A stretch of DNA of 64,000 nucleotides from Arion vulgaris (GCA_020796225.1 CM036754.1:41143779-41207778), one strand, 5' to 3'. Counted from the first letter of the stretch, positions 21,301-32,344 are shown. Program-made: numbers and translations. The notes: a model not told the origin generated them from the sequence alone.

Positions 21301-21689
21301 AGAGTATGTTAATGATCGATACGCCCCGAGTTTTCTTAGAAGATTCTCATTATTAATTAACAGCTAATATGTAACACACTTTTGTTTACGTACATACAGC
21401 ATTTCGCTTTGATAAAAGTGCCAGCTTCAGTTAATACATCACACAGAGCAGGTGTCAACACAGCACAGAGCGGTGTCAGGGCATCACTGTGTCGTTGCTA
21501 CACAGTAAATAATAATTGTTACTCCACTCAACAGATGCCTGCAGGTCTGTGTGCTATGTGCTAGCTTAGGCCTAGAAGTGGTTTGAGCTTTTCTCAATGA
21601 GAAAGTGTTTCATATGACAGACCGTATCAAAAACCAGGGAGAAGCAATTTGCTAGTGCCAGGAATAGTATTAGCTGTTGTTGTGATAAT

Positions 21690-22260
21690 CGTTTTTGGTA
21701 GTAGTGATGGTGGTAGTAGTAGGGATGGTGGTAGTAGTAGGGTGGTGGTGGTGAGTAGTAATAGTGGTGGTGGTGGTATTAGTAGTAGTAGAAACAGTGA
21801 TGGTGGTAGTAGTAGTCGTGATGGTGGTAGTAGTAGTGGTGGTGGTGGTGGTGGTAGTGGTGGTGGTGGTGGTAGTAATGGTGTGTAGTAGTGGTGGTGG
21901 TAGTAGTAGTGGTGTGGATAGTAGTAGGTAGAAACAGTGGTGGGGTATGTAGTGGGGGGGTGTAGTAGTAGTGGTGGTGGTTAGTAGTAGTGGTAGTAGT
22001 AGTAGTAGTGAAAGTGGTGGTAGTAGTGGTGGTAGTAGTATGTAGTAGTGTAGTAGTACTGTGAGTAGGTGGTGGTAGTAGTGGGATTAGTGTGTAGTGG
22101 TGGTGTAGTAGAAACAGGGGGTGGTAGTAGGGAGAGTAGAAACAGTGGTAGTAGTCTGTGGTAGAGTAAGTATAGGATGGTTGTATTGATTGTGTAGTAG
22201 AAGGAGAGTCATTGTAAAAGTTGTAATATTCTCTGTGTAGTAGCAGTAGTAATATTAGTA
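21690..22260. repeat. (GGT/AGT)n simple repeat
   Basis: Trinucleotide-rich tract giving Gly/Ser or Val runs in different frames. Phase shifts after about 21890 suggest indels. Confidence 0.95.
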
Positions 22261-22339
22261 TTAGGACCGTTATGTATTTATTGTCTGACTGTATATGTTA
22301 TGTCTGCCGTATAGGAAGTCTGACTTTCTTCGCTTTTTT

Positions 22340-22450
22340 GGTATCCTTTGCTTGATAAAAATACCTTTTTGATCGAAATGTTGCTGTATATTGTTTTGTA
22401 CTTTGTAAATCTACAGTACTTTGTTTTTACGTGTTTCGATAATATTAGTA
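22340..22450 (-). mobile_element. rep-E fragment
   Basis: 'cgaaatgttgctgtatattg', 'ctacagtactttgtttttac' and 'gtgtttcg' match one arm of rep-E (compare 40020-40085). Confidence 0.65.
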
Positions 22451-22474
22451 GCCTATTTGATAGTTGCATATGTG

Positions 22475-23330
22475 GTGGTAATAGTTGTTGTGGTAGTGGC
22501 AGTAGTAGTAGTTGCTTTAGTGGTAGTTATAGTAGTGGTGGTAGTAGTGGTAGTTCTTGTGTAGTAGAAGTAGTATGTTGTTGTAGTGTAATAGTTGTGG
22601 TAGTAGTACTGTGTGGGATAGGTAGCAGTAGTAGTACTTGTTGTAATAGTAGCAATAGTACTAGTAGTAGTAGTAGTGGTAGCAGTAGTAGTGCTTGTTG
22701 TAATAGTAGCAATAGTACTAGTAGTAGTAGTAGTGGTAGCAGTAGTAGTACTTGTTGTAATAGTAGCAATAGTACTAGTAGTAGTAGTAGTGGTAGCAGT
22801 AGTAGTACTTGTTGTAATAGTAGCAATAGTACTAGTAGTAGTGGTGGTAGCAGTAGTAGTACTTGTTGTAATAGTAGCAATAGTAGTAGTAGTTGTGGTA
22901 GCAGTAGTAGTACTTGTTGTAATAGTAGCAATAGTACTAGTAGTAGTAGTGGTAGTAGTAGTAGTATGTTGTAATAGTACAATAGTACTAGTGTAGTGGT
23001 GGTAGCAGTAGTAGTACTTGTTGTAATAGTAGCAATAGTACTAGTAGTAGTAGTGGTGGTAGCAGTAGTAGTACTTGTAATAGTAGCAATAGTACTAGTA
23101 GTAGTGGTGGTAGCAGTAGTAGTACTTGTAATAGTAGCAATAGTACTAGTAGTAGTAGTGGTGGTAGCAGTAGTAGTACTTGTTGTAATAGTAGCAATAG
23201 TACTAGTAGTAGTAGTGGTGGTAGCAGTAGTAGTACTTGTAATAGTAGCAATAGTACTAGTAGTAGTAGTAGTGGTAGCAGTAGTAGTACTTGTAATAGT
23301 AGCAATAGTACTAGTAGTAGTCTTAGTACG
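22475..23330. repeat. AGT-rich minisatellite, about 48-60 bp units
   Basis: Units of 'agcagtagtagtacttgttg', 'taatagtagcaatagtacta' plus a variable (gta)n run, about 14 times. Period and unit are multiples of three, so long Ser/Cys/Asn, Val and Thr/Ile frames (208 and 282 codons) stay open on both strands. They are low-complexity artefacts. Confidence 0.95.
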
Positions 23331-23351
23331 TACACAATTGACAATATATTT

Positions 23352-23601
23352 CGTCCCTGAGTGGTTACGGGCCAAATTTAGGGTGTAAAGAATAGAACAC
23401 TGTTACCTGCCACGCATGTCGTAAGAGGCGACTAAGGAGGTTTGGCTGAAATCGGATGCACGTGTCCTAAACCGGTAGAAGTCTATGCGTTTAGGGGCCT
23501 ACCAAACCAGTGTGCAACGTATACACGTTCTGGCAAAGATCAAACATATCACAAAGAGTGATTAAAATTGGTCGTAAAGAACGAACGCAAAGAAGAAGAC
23601 A
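23352..23601 (+). mobile_element. SINE-2 copy
   Basis: Head 'gagtggttacgggccaaatt', core 'cgcatgtcgtaagaggcgac', body 'ggtttggctgaaatcggatg', 'gcgtttaggggcctaccaaa', tail 'tcgtaaagaacgaacgcaaa' plus a GAA run. Confidence 0.85.
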
Positions 23602-23719
23602 GTATATATTGATTTACCCCTGCTCGATGGGTTAGTAATTCACAGCTCTACCTTAATGCTTCAGTCCAAACTGTAAATGTCAATCGACCGCCTTAAGTCA
23701 TTTATTTCAGTTTTTTTGA

Positions 23720-23798
23720 TAGATTCATAGGACCATCATCATTGCACTTTGGTGAGTAATCACGTGTGCTCTGATCTCTTTATTACACAGGAAGATTT
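23720..23798 (-). mobile_element. SINE-3 3' fragment
   Basis: 'aggaccatcatcattgcact', 'gctctgatctctttattaca' match the SINE-3 3' end in reverse. Confidence 0.7.
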
Positions 23799-23799
23799 T

Positions 23800-24042
23800 C
23801 TTCTTCTTTGCGTTCGTTCTTTACGACCAATTTTAATCACTCTTTGTGATATGTTTGATCTTTGCCAGGAACGTGTATACGTTGCACATTGGTTTGGTAG
23901 GCCCTAAACGCATAGACTTCTACACGTTTAGGACATGTGTATCCGATTTCAGCCAAACCTCCTAAGTCGCCTCTTATGACATGTGTGGCAGGTAACAGTG
24001 GTTTATTCTTTACACCCCAAATTTGGGCCCGGTAACCACCTA
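23800..24042 (-). mobile_element. SINE-2 copy
   Basis: Minus orientation, CTT run at the left and 'gggcccggtaaccacc' at the right. It is in opposite orientation to the copy 200 bp upstream. Confidence 0.85.
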
Positions 24043-24049
24043 ATTATCC

Positions 24050-24455
24050 TAGGACTCACTGCTTCTCATTTTATTAGTGCATTCTCCGCTTCTTTAGATA
24101 GCATTAAAGCCACTCCTTCACTATGGGGTATTTCTTCCATATGGCATGAGAACAGCATTGTTTCTCCTGTGTTTAGACGTTGTTTGCCTGCACCATTCCA
24201 CCTAGTTTCACATAATCCCAAGATGTCAATCCCGTGAAATTTCATCTCATTTACAACCTGTGCTGTCTTTCCCATTTCATACATACTTCTAACATTCCAG
24301 GTGCCAATTCTGGAGCTTTTCCTAGGTGAAAGGAAGATAATCTGCAGTGCAGACTCCTTGTGGCTTTCTCTGCATCGCTTCATACCTCTTCTAGAAGAGC
24401 TTCCTTTCCTCTTGGTTGGCACAGTTTTTATTTTATTTGTATGTGACTTGTTCAT
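24050..24455 (-). mobile_element. RTE-like LINE, N-terminal endonuclease fragment
   Basis: The minus strand encodes SRIGTWNVRSMYEMGKTAQV, VNEMKFHGIDILGLCETRWN and MEEIPHSEGVALMLSKEAEN. This is the start of an apurinic-endonuclease-like domain (the TWNVR motif and the ETRW motif with the metal-binding Glu), typical of RTE-type non-LTR elements. It stops after about 130 residues. It could be the 5' end of LINE-R, but the two do not overlap here. Confidence 0.8.
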
Positions 24456-24477
24456 GGTTGGTTAGATTTTGTGGCTA

Positions 24478-24605
24478 AAATTTTCTACTGGATAGGGTAG
24501 CCAGCCCTACGCCAAACCCCACCTTAGTCGCCTCTTACGACATGCCTTGTAGGTCGCAGTGCTGCTACTCTTTGCTCCCCTTGCAAGCCCTGGCAACACA
24601 CAGAC
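24478..24605 (-). mobile_element. SINE-4 copy (shared head)
   Basis: 'tagggtagccagccctacgc', 'cctcttacgacatgccttgt', 'aggtcgcagtgctgctactc', 'ttgcaagccctggcaacaca' in reverse orientation. It has the shared head and the SINE-4 body. Confidence 0.7.
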
Positions 24606-25035
24606 GATATTGGAATATACTGTAATAAAGCTATGTAGCAATGGCGAAACACGTAACAACAAAGTACTGTATAGAGTTTTACAAAGTACAACAACAATTT
24701 TGTATTGTTTTTGTTATTTTGTAACGCCCTTGTGGTGCCGGGGCCCGTAATGGAAGCAATGAATAAAACCACTGCGACCTAGAAGACATATCGTAAGAGG
24801 TCACTGATGTAGGACCTAGGGAAGTTACCCTAGTAAATTTTAAAAAAAAACATCGTAGAAATGGGCTGTGCTGGCCTACTTTTAGGTGCATAACTGGCGC
24901 AACGTACAATCGCTCTTAAGCTCAGAACACATACAAATCACACATAGTCGTTAACAAGTAGTTGATATGGAGCGTTTGAAGATGTAGAAGTATTTTGTAA
25001 AACTAAAGTACTTTGTTTTTACATGTTTCGTATTT
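24606..25035 (+). mobile_element. rep-E copy, split by SINE-1
   Basis: 'cgaaacacgtaacaacaaag' to 'ttgttattttgtaa' (24606-24724) and 'aactaaagtactttgttttt' (25001-25035) are two parts of rep-E, which is itself an inverted repeat (compare 39895-40085). 25036-25240 is unassigned. Confidence 0.75.
24725..24990 (+). mobile_element. SINE-1, full length, with 10-bp target duplication
   Basis: A 266-bp copy from 'cgcccttgtggtgccggggc' to 'gcgtttgaagatgtagaag'. Exact repeats tattttgtaa at 24715-24724 and 24991-25000 mark the ends. It helps define the family's true 5' end (CGCC). Confidence 0.88.
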
Positions 25036-25239
25036 TCTTGTGAGTCCGGGAAAAGTTCAATAATATGTGACCTATTGACTTCAACCTTTGACCTACACCC
25101 TGTCAGCTGTTTCGCTTATTGTTATTCAAATTTTGACATAGCACACACAGGACACATCTCTCATGTCTGATTTGAAGGTGAAGATAATTAAAACTTATCT
25201 TTTTTTTCTCTCCACATTTCACCCCTAGGGAGGCATAGG

Positions 25240-25545
25240 TCGACAACCAAGGTTTTCAAGCCTTCCTATCCAAGTCCATCTTTTCCAGGTCTCGCCACTC
25301 TTTCCCGATTTTCTTCATTCTTTCCAACTCTCGCCTCCAGGTGTTCATGGGTAATCTCGGAGATCTACCGGCCCGAAAGAGGGTTAGTCGGTAGCCCGCT
25401 CCCCGTCTTCTTCTGTCCCCCAACCGCCCGAGCCTCATGCGTTCCACTCTACGGACCAACGCTCCCCCTCTTCTTCTGTCCCCCCAAACCGCCCGAGCCT
25501 CATGCGTTCCACTCTGCGGACCAACGCTCCCCCTCGGGCGGCAAT
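25240..25545 (-). mobile_element. Probable LINE C-terminal fragment with 66-bp duplication
   Basis: The minus strand reads TWRRELERMKKIGKEWRDLE, resembling the end of some non-LTR ORFs (TWRR...GKxWxxLE). 25408-25536 contains a direct duplication of about 66 bp ('aaccgcccgagcctcatgcg' twice). Locally GC-rich. The assignment is moderate. Confidence 0.5.
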
Positions 25546-25589
25546 CTATGAATTTCCCTAGGTGTGGTTTCTGTAGCTATGTGGTGTTT

Positions 25590-25710
25590 TTTTAACGGGG
25601 GTGGGGTAGCTAGCCCAACTACCAATCGCATTAGTTACCTCTTACGATATGCATGTCGGGTAATAGTGGTTCTTTTCTTTGCACCCCTGATTTTGACCAC
25701 AGGAACTACT
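25590..25710 (-). mobile_element. SINE-4 copy
   Basis: 'ggggtggggtagctagccca', 'tacctcttacgatatgcatg', 'gtaatagtggttcttttctt' and 'ggaactactcgtg' in reverse. 25711-25774 is unassigned. Confidence 0.7.
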
Positions 25711-25774
25711 CGTGCGAGAACTTATCAGTCATTTGATGTTAGTTTGTGTCTAGATAAAATACTTGAGAACTAAG

Positions 25775-26415
25775 AATGGAATAATCCAGAGCCAACTATA
25801 ACTACTGGCCTTCGGCTCAGGTAAGAATTGGGAAATCAGACCATCACCACGTGACCTCGCATTCCAGTATTGGTGTATATAGACGAATTCGTTTTAAAAT
25901 CAACACAAAATGCTAACTCGAAGTATTATCAGTTAGTTTAAATAGGAATATCAATATTATAAATATTTTCACCAAATATAGACTCAGTTGATAAAATAGC
26001 AGTGTTATCAAACATCGTATTTCAGATCCCTTTCATTAGTCGGAATACCTGACCAGTGTCTGGCCTGTGATGGAGCACAGCCTGTCTAGCACAGGCCAGA
26101 CAACTGGCCGGGTATTCCTGACCTAGATAAGAAAAGATTGAAATACAGATGTTTGATAGAACACTGCTACGCTTGCAATTTTACTCAATTCGGTGAGTCA
26201 TGGTTATTTGTTGTGAAACATATTTATAACATTGATATTCCTTATTGTTAAACTTAACTTGTTGGATAATATGACTTCGAGTTAGCATTTTGTGTTGATT
26301 TAAAATGAATTCGTCTATATACACCAATACTGTAATGCGAGTTCACGTGGTGAGTTGGGGTCTGATTTCAACTTACCTGAGCCCGAAGGCCCAGTAGTTT
26401 ATAGTTGGCTCTGCA
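25775..26415. mobile_element. rep-D foldback element
   Basis: Two arms of about 300 bp are reverse complements. The left begins 'gagccaactataactactgg' and the right ends 'ccagtagtttatagttggct'. The centre, near 26085, has 'ctggcctgtg' and 'cacaggccag'. A second, expanded copy lies at 39505-40385 and single arms at 3434 and 44620. The structure is that of a foldback or long-TIR non-autonomous DNA element; no coding capacity. Confidence 0.8.
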
Positions 26416-26464
26416 GAGCCTGGCTGTGAATAATCTAACCACGGAAGAAGAAGGATCTTCCTGA

Positions 26465-26560
26465 TATTATCCAGCGCTTGGCTAAGTGGTTAAGCCCTTG
26501 CCTTTCGAGTCGAAGGTCGTGGGTTCGAATCCGGACTGCGCTGTTCTGTTCGCGGGTGCA
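26465..26560 (+). mobile_element. tRNA-like sequence, probable SINE head
   Basis: 'cttggctaagtggttaagcc' (A-box-like, with a 4-bp D stem GGCT/AGCC) and 'gggttcgaatccgg' (B box) sit inside a 6-of-7 acceptor-like pairing (cagcgct with tgcgctg). The anticodon and T stems pair poorly, so a functional tRNA gene is unlikely. 26561-26884 has no other recognised feature. Confidence 0.5.
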
Positions 26561-26884
26561 TTTTTTTCCAAACTCCTAGTATTGTTACCAGAGATACGGC
26601 GTTCGTGCTTTGTGCAATACTCTCTTCAGGTGGTGTTCCATTTCTGCAGAGAGGGATTGAGTCATATGGGGTACAACCTGGTGAAATTTATCGCCATCAC
26701 AGCCCAGGCCGATGTACCAGATTTCCCCATAATTCTATTCATGCGGAAATCTGATTCATGCAGCCTTAGCATTGGTGCGTGTTATCTTCAGTACCATTTT
26801 GGAGCTCTGGTGCTTATCCTTCGGGGATGTGTTCGGTTTCAGCTGGCATTTACTCGGTTCGCTCTCCGTTCTGCAGCCATCTAG

Positions 26885-27015
26885 TGGTTTTTTACGGTGT
26901 GGGGTAGCTAGCCCCACGCTCAACCTCCTCAGTCGCATCTTACAACATGCGTGGCAGGTAACAGTGGTTCTATTCTTTACACTCCAATTTAGGTCCCGGT
27001 AGCCACTCGGGCGCA
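26885..27015 (-). mobile_element. SINE-4 copy
   Basis: 'ggtgtggggtagctagcccc', 'cgctcaacctcctcagtcgc', 'ggcaggtaacagtggttcta', 'aggtcccggtagccactcgg' in reverse. 27016-27345 is unassigned. Confidence 0.75.
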
Positions 27016-27349
27016 ACCCGGTGAAATGAAGTCAATGAAGTCTGCTTTAAAACCCCTTTAAGATGTGATGGTCAACGATTTCACGATGTGCATGTAGCTG
27101 GCCCTCTGGAGTGTGTTGTTGAATTCTGTTCATGTGATTTTTAAGTGGCATTGTTCTGTTTGGTGTCAAAAAATGATGCTCTGATCTTTCCTTGTAAGAA
27201 GGTTGATGTTGTCATTAGGTTAGGTTTGCCATGCGTCTGTTAACCCTCTTCCCGCGTCTCTCATAGTCATTCTGTTTGAACCAAATTTCTTTTTGTTGTT
27301 TTATGATTTATTTTGCTGTATGGAAAGTTGTTGTAATTGGTTGTTAACC

Positions 27350-27715
27350 CTTCTTAGCCAGTTGACATGGCGGACAGATAATATGCTGGCGGGGAACAGT
27401 CACAGTGAAACCTACCTTGGCTGCTGTGTCATTGAGCAGTACAGGGTGGGGCTGACCTGCCTCCTAGTTGACCCTATTTAGCCAGTTAGCACAGCCAGAA
27501 ATAAAATGGTGGCGGGAATGGTCAGCAGTGAAATCTACCTTGTGTCTGTCACTGAGCATACAAGGGGCTGACTCGGCTCCAATTTGAACCCTATTTAGCC
27601 AGTTAGCACAGCCAGCAGATAATCTGGTGGCGGGGAATGGTCACGGTGAAACCTACCTTGGCTGCTGTGTCCTTGAGCAGTACAGGGGGCTGACTTTCCT
27701 TCTATTGCTGAAACT
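27350..27715. repeat. About 120-bp tandem repeat, 3 copies
   Basis: Anchors 'tagccagtt' at 27355, 27479 and 27596; shared 'ggcggggaa', 'gaaacctaccttgg' and 'gagcagtacagg'. Moderately diverged. Confidence 0.85.
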
Positions 27716-27850
27716 GTTCTTCTTCTGCTTCTTCAGCAGTCTCTGGTCATGTTTTTAATCCATTATGCACTACAGACTGGACAGTTCAGCCATGTCGGGT
27801 TTCTCCAAAGTTAGTTTTCAATTAGATTGGGTTGCTTCTCAGTTAAGCAA
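27716..27850 (-). mobile_element. rep-F 3' fragment
   Basis: CTT run, then 'cagcagtctctggtcatg', 'ctacagactggacagttcag' and 'attgggttgcttctcag' match rep-F at 58070-58190. Confidence 0.65.
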
Positions 27851-27984
27851 GAACAGTTTAATTATGGTTGCTCTTCGGGCGGGTAAAAAATGCCGATATC
27901 CCATTTTGCATTAATGGTATGTCGGCATGTCATTGGTCGGAAGAAGAAAAGCCCAACCGCCGCTGGATCGTTGAAGAAGAATAC

Positions 27985-28145
27985 GATGAGGAATACGTAT
28001 TTATCGTCCGTCTCCGATAGGACTAAGAACTCGATCTCACCTACACTGAGATCAGGATCTCTGGGCAATATCCCTGATGGCTCCCAAGAGGGAGCGAAGC
28101 TGGTATTTTTGGCACGAGAGACAAGTACTTAACCTCTACGCCGCA
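27985..28145 (-). mobile_element. SINE-3 5' fragment
   Basis: 'tttatcgtccgtctccgata', 'ctcgatctcacctacactga', 'ggctcccaagagggagcgaa', 'acctctacgccgcagac' are the SINE-3 5' half in reverse, including the tRNA-like head. Confidence 0.75.
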
Positions 28146-28227
28146 GACTCTCAAAAATGGACATATCTTAACAACAAAGAAAGAACGTTTTCTAATCCCA
28201 AGGCTGTGAGTTTAGGTTGAACTGCAT

Positions 28228-28325
28228 ACAAGTAAACAGTTGAGGGTTGAGGGAAGGAAATGGATGAGGGAAGGATATGGATGAGGGAAGGATATGGATG
28301 AGGGAAGGATATGGATGAGGAAGGA
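28228..28325. repeat. 17-bp tandem repeat
   Basis: 'gagggaaggatatggat' about five times. 28326-28740 is unassigned apart from a short A run. Confidence 0.9.
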
Positions 28326-28740
28326 TGTTTAACGTACGAAGACAAGTGATTAGTGTGCTGAAATAGCACATAACACGCAGACTAAGGCGCAGTTTAAAAA
28401 AAAAAAATAGTGTGGTCAGTGAACAGTGTCGACCAAGGCCTTACCATGTGCTCAAGTGGAGGTCTTAGCCACAGCGAATGAGATTGAGGTTCCTTAAGAG
28501 CACTCATTTTAACTGTAGCCAGTTTTCCGTTATTTTTGTGTGGTTACTTCCTTCCACATGTGTCTACCAACCCTGACCTAGCATTACTTCCTTTCACATG
28601 TCTGACAACCTGACCTAAGAAATTTGCATTGCGACATTGACAAAAGGTCATACCTGGGCAACCCAGTCTCTGGTATATGTTCCCTACACATAAACACATT
28701 CTTTCCCATAGTAACTGGCAGATAATGTATCTATTTGCCC

Positions 28741-29085
28741 TTCCTTTCGTTCACTTGAAATATTGTCTATATATTCAACGTTGTTTCTTGTATACTTCCT
28801 ACCTTTCGTTCACTTGAAATATTGTCTATATATTCAACGTTGTTTCTTGTATACTTCCTACCTTTCGTTCACTTGAAATATTGTCTATATATTCAACGTT
28901 GTTTGTATACTCTACCTTCGTTCACTTGAAATATTGTCTATATTCAACGTTGTTTCTTGTATACTTCCTACCTTTCGTTCACTTGAAATATTGTCTATAT
29001 ATTCAACGTTGTTTCTTGTATACTTCCTACCTTTCGTTCACTTGAAATATTGTCTATATATTCAATGTTGTTTCTTGTATAAACT
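28741..29085. repeat. 59-bp tandem array, 6 copies
   Basis: Unit 'ttcacttgaaatattgtcta' ... 'cttgtatacttcctacctttcg'. Anchors at 28750, 28809, 28868; the fourth copy is shortened. Confidence 0.95.
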
Positions 29086-29264
29086 CCAGTCTTTCGTAGC
29101 TCACACAGAGGTCGTCCATTAGAGTGAGTTGATAACTCACTAGACTAGTGACCACTCTGCAGTGGTAGTTCCGGGGTTTTGAGGCCAGCATAACCAAGTT
29201 CTCGTTATGGGCACGGTACACTTTTAGCTTACAGGATGCCCTGATCTAGTATTTGGAGATCTTC

Positions 29265-29530
29265 TTCCAACGCTCCACATCGACCACTTGTTAACCACTC
29301 TTTGTGATTTGTATGTGATCTGAGCCTAAGAGTGATTGTAGTGCATATGCCAATAGACAGCATTCGATTTCGAAATTCAACGGTTCTAGACCCCTACCAG
29401 TCGCCTACAACATGTCTGTAGGTCGTGTACTATCTGTGCCATTATTGCCCGGCACAAGGGCTGTACCTCAGTCGCCTCTAAACATCTTGTAGTTGCAGTG
29501 TTACTATTCTGTGCCACTGATTGCCGGCAA
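29265..29530 (-). mobile_element. SINE-1, degenerate copy
   Basis: 'ccaacgctccacatcgacca', 'tgtgatctgagcctaagagt' and a doubled head region ('cagtcgcct', 'gtaggtcg', then again 'cagtcgcct', 'tagttgcagtg'). Many small deletions. Confidence 0.7.
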
Positions 29531-29764
29531 CACTGCGTTGAATCAAACTAGATACACAGACTTATACCGTAGCGTCAGTGTGCGCTGCCTATGGTCGGTA
29601 ATCACAATTGACGAACTATATTTGACTGCGCACTCAGGTCGACAGCCAATGGGTACTAGCGCATGAGTAAGGATCGTGATGTGACACATGCATTCTGACG
29701 GTCTGAAATGCCCCTGTCCTATATACCTCAAGGTATGAACGATTTCGTTAACCATTATTTTGTT

Positions 29765-30760
29765 TACATCTGATGTTGTAATGCTCACTCTATGATGATT
29801 AAAACAAATAAACCATAGTAGGCTCCATGATACTCTGAATACATCTGATGTTGAGAATGCTCACTCATGATGATTAGAAGACGAATGAAACCATAGTAGG
29901 TTCCATGACTACGCTCTGAATTACATCTGATGTTGAAGTAATGTTCGACCTTGATGATTAGAAGACAAATGAAAACCATATTAGTTCATGACTACGTCTG
30001 AATTAGCATCTGATGTCTGAAGAATGCTCGACCCTATGATATTAGAAGACAAAAACCATTTACGTTCCATGACTATTGAATTACATCTGATGTTGAGTAA
30101 TGCTCACCTCTATGATGATTAGAAGACAAATAAAACCATATTAGGTTCCATGACTACGTCTGAATTACATCTGATGTTGAAGTAATGCTCACCTCTATGA
30201 TGATTAGAAGACAAATAAAACCATATTAGGTTCCATGACTACGTCTGAATTACATCTGATGTTGAAGTAATGCTCGCCTCTATGATGATTAGAAGACAAA
30301 GAAAACCATATTACGTTCCATGACTACGTCTGAATTACATCTGATGTTGAGTAATGCTCACTCTATGATGATTAGAAGACAAAAAAACCATATTAGGTTC
30401 CATGACTACGTCTGAATTACATCTGATGTTGAAGTAATGCTCACCTCTATGATGATTAGAAGACAAATAAAACCATATTAGGTTCCATGACTACGTCTGA
30501 ATTACATCTGATGTTGAAGTAATGCTCACCTCTATGATGATTAGAAGACAAATAAAACCATATTAGGTTCCATGACTACGTCTGAATTACATCTGATGTT
30601 GAAGTAATGCTCGCCTCTATGATGATTAGAAGACAAAGAAAACCATATTACGTTCCATGACTACTTCTGAATTCATTGAAGTTGAGTAAGCAATAAAGAA
30701 GAAAAAAACATATACGTTCATACTAGTTGATTATCTGTATTTTGTATAGTAATTGTATCT
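29765..30760. repeat. 85-bp tandem array, about 11 copies, higher-order
   Basis: The unit carries 'ccatgactacgtctgaatta', 'catctgatgttgaagtaatg' and 'atgatgattagaagacaaa'. The centre shows a four-unit order (two alike, a 'cgcctc/gaaaacc/ttacg' type, then a 'gagtaatgctcactc' type) that occurs twice. Both edges are degenerate. No gene. Confidence 0.92.
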
Positions 30761-30794
30761 GTACGGAGCTCTATGAATGGATTATAAACAAATA

Positions 30795-30866
30795 AACCAT
30801 TCCGTTCTTGATGTTTGGTTGTTTATATATCACAATAGAATGATAAAACGACTTTAGAACGATCAA

Positions 30867-30912
<46 letters not shown>
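30795..30912. repeat. Tail-like segment and (TA)n(GA)n microsatellite
   Basis: 'tgtttatatatcacaatag' and 'gaatgataaaacga' match the 3' end of the GC-rich element at 35895-35950. They are followed by TA and GA runs to 30912. Confidence 0.7.
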
Positions 30913-30913
<1 letters not shown>

Positions 30914-31115
30914 ATGGATTAGAGCGCTAGATCTCATTCGGAAGATTTAGGTTCGATACCCAGTAAGGTATATTCGGGATTTTTTCTGTCGGAGTATTAA
31001 AAATCCTAATTTGAACATTTTCGCGACTAGCCATGCGGTCATTAAATTCCTCAGGTTTATATCCACCCTTCCTACACCACCCTAAAAAAGCGGTATTACA
31101 CATGCAGTAACAACA
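30913..31115 (+). mobile_element. SINE-B, tRNA-like
   Basis: 'gaatggattagagcgctag' (A-box-like) and 'ttaggttcgatacccag' (B-box-like) are followed by a body with 'ttctgtcggagtat', 'actagccatgcggtcattaa' and 'ggtattaca'. The second copy at 34018 has the same order. It is a tRNA-derived SINE, not a tRNA gene. Confidence 0.75.
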
Positions 31116-31139
31116 TGTAAACAAAAATATCTACCCACT

Positions 31140-31490
31140 AACACACACACACACTCTCTCTCTCTATCTTTCCATCTTTCCTACCCACCAACACACACAC
31201 ACTCCATCTGTCCTACCCACCAACATCCTTTCTATCTAGCTTTTCATCTTTCTCTCACTCTCTCTCTCTCTTTTCAGTCTCTCTCTGTCTATAGTTCCAT
31301 ATATCTCTATCTTTGCTACACACTAACATCTTTTATATATGTCTCTCTCTCTCCCTCTGTCTATATTTCCATCTCTCTCTTTCACTTTTTATCTTTCGCT
31401 CTGTCCCTCTCTCTGTTTTCTCTCTCTGTCTACATTTCCATCTTTCTTTCTCTTTCCATCTCCCTCTTTCCATCTTTATCTCTCTCTCTA
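31140..31490. repeat. CA- and CT-rich microsatellite
   Basis: (CA)n runs then CT-rich sequence with 'atctttcc' interruptions. Ser/Leu frames are artefacts. 31491-31680 is unassigned. Confidence 0.95.
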
Positions 31491-31681
31491 CCGCCCGGAG
31501 TATTGGCTCATGCTTGACTGACAATGAGTAATAAGCCGCTAGTGTATGGATTAAAGGGTTTATGCTCTGATGTAGTTAAGCTGGTTATAAATAAATCACT
31601 AGACTGCACGCACCACAGTCCGTTGTAAGATGGGATAGTTCAATATGACTGACTTGACTGCACGCGCTGCAGTCAGTTATC

Positions 31682-32180
31682 TTCTTCTTCGAACGCACCA
31701 TATCAACCACTTGTTACGCCACTTTTTGTGATTTATATGTGATCCAAGAGCGGTTGTATGTTGTGCCACTTATGCGCCTACAAGTGGAAGAACATCCGAT
31801 TTATATGTGATCCAAGAGCGGTTGTATGTTGTACCACTTATGCGCCTACAAGTGGAAGAACATCCGATTTATATGTGATCCAAGAGCGGTTGTATGTTGT
31901 GCCACTTATGCGCCTACAAGTGGAAGAACATCCGATTTATATGTGATCCAAGAGCGGTTGTATGTTGTGCCACTTATGCGCCTACAAGTGGAAGAACATC
32001 CGATTTATATGTGATCCAAGAGCGGTTGTATGTTGTGCCACTTATGCGCCTACAAGTGGAAGAACATCCGATTTATGCGACGCTTTTTTATTTATTAGAG
32101 GCCCCTACCTCAGTCGCTTCTTACGACATGCCTTGTAGGTCGTAGTGTTACTATTCTTTGCTTCTAGCTAGCTATGACAA
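31682..32180 (-). mobile_element. SINE-1 with five internal 68-bp repeats
   Basis: Minus orientation, CTT run at 31681. The segment 'gtgatccaagagcggttgta', 'tgttgtgccacttatgcgcc', 'tacaagtggaagaacatccg' occurs five times (period 68) in the middle of the element. The head then continues normally to 'ctatgacaacacaccgg'. 32181-32344 is unassigned. Confidence 0.9.
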
Positions 32181-32344
32181 CACACCGGCAGCATACCGTT
32201 GATAGAGGTAATAGTACAATATGACTCACCTGCAGAAGATGTCCTGGGACGGAGTTGGGAGTTTAGTAAATGAGTAAGAAAGTTGTTTGTATTTTTTTTT
32301 AAAACTGTCGTTACTGTCTGTAATAGCGCTTTTTAGGGCGGTGT

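Noticed and set aside
22348..23388. Long Ser/Cys/Asn, Val and Thr/Ile frames on both strands
   Set aside because: Translations of an AGT/GGT minisatellite with a period divisible by three.
26465..26560. tRNA gene
   Set aside because: A and B boxes and an acceptor-like stem exist, but anticodon and T stems are not well formed; more like a SINE head.
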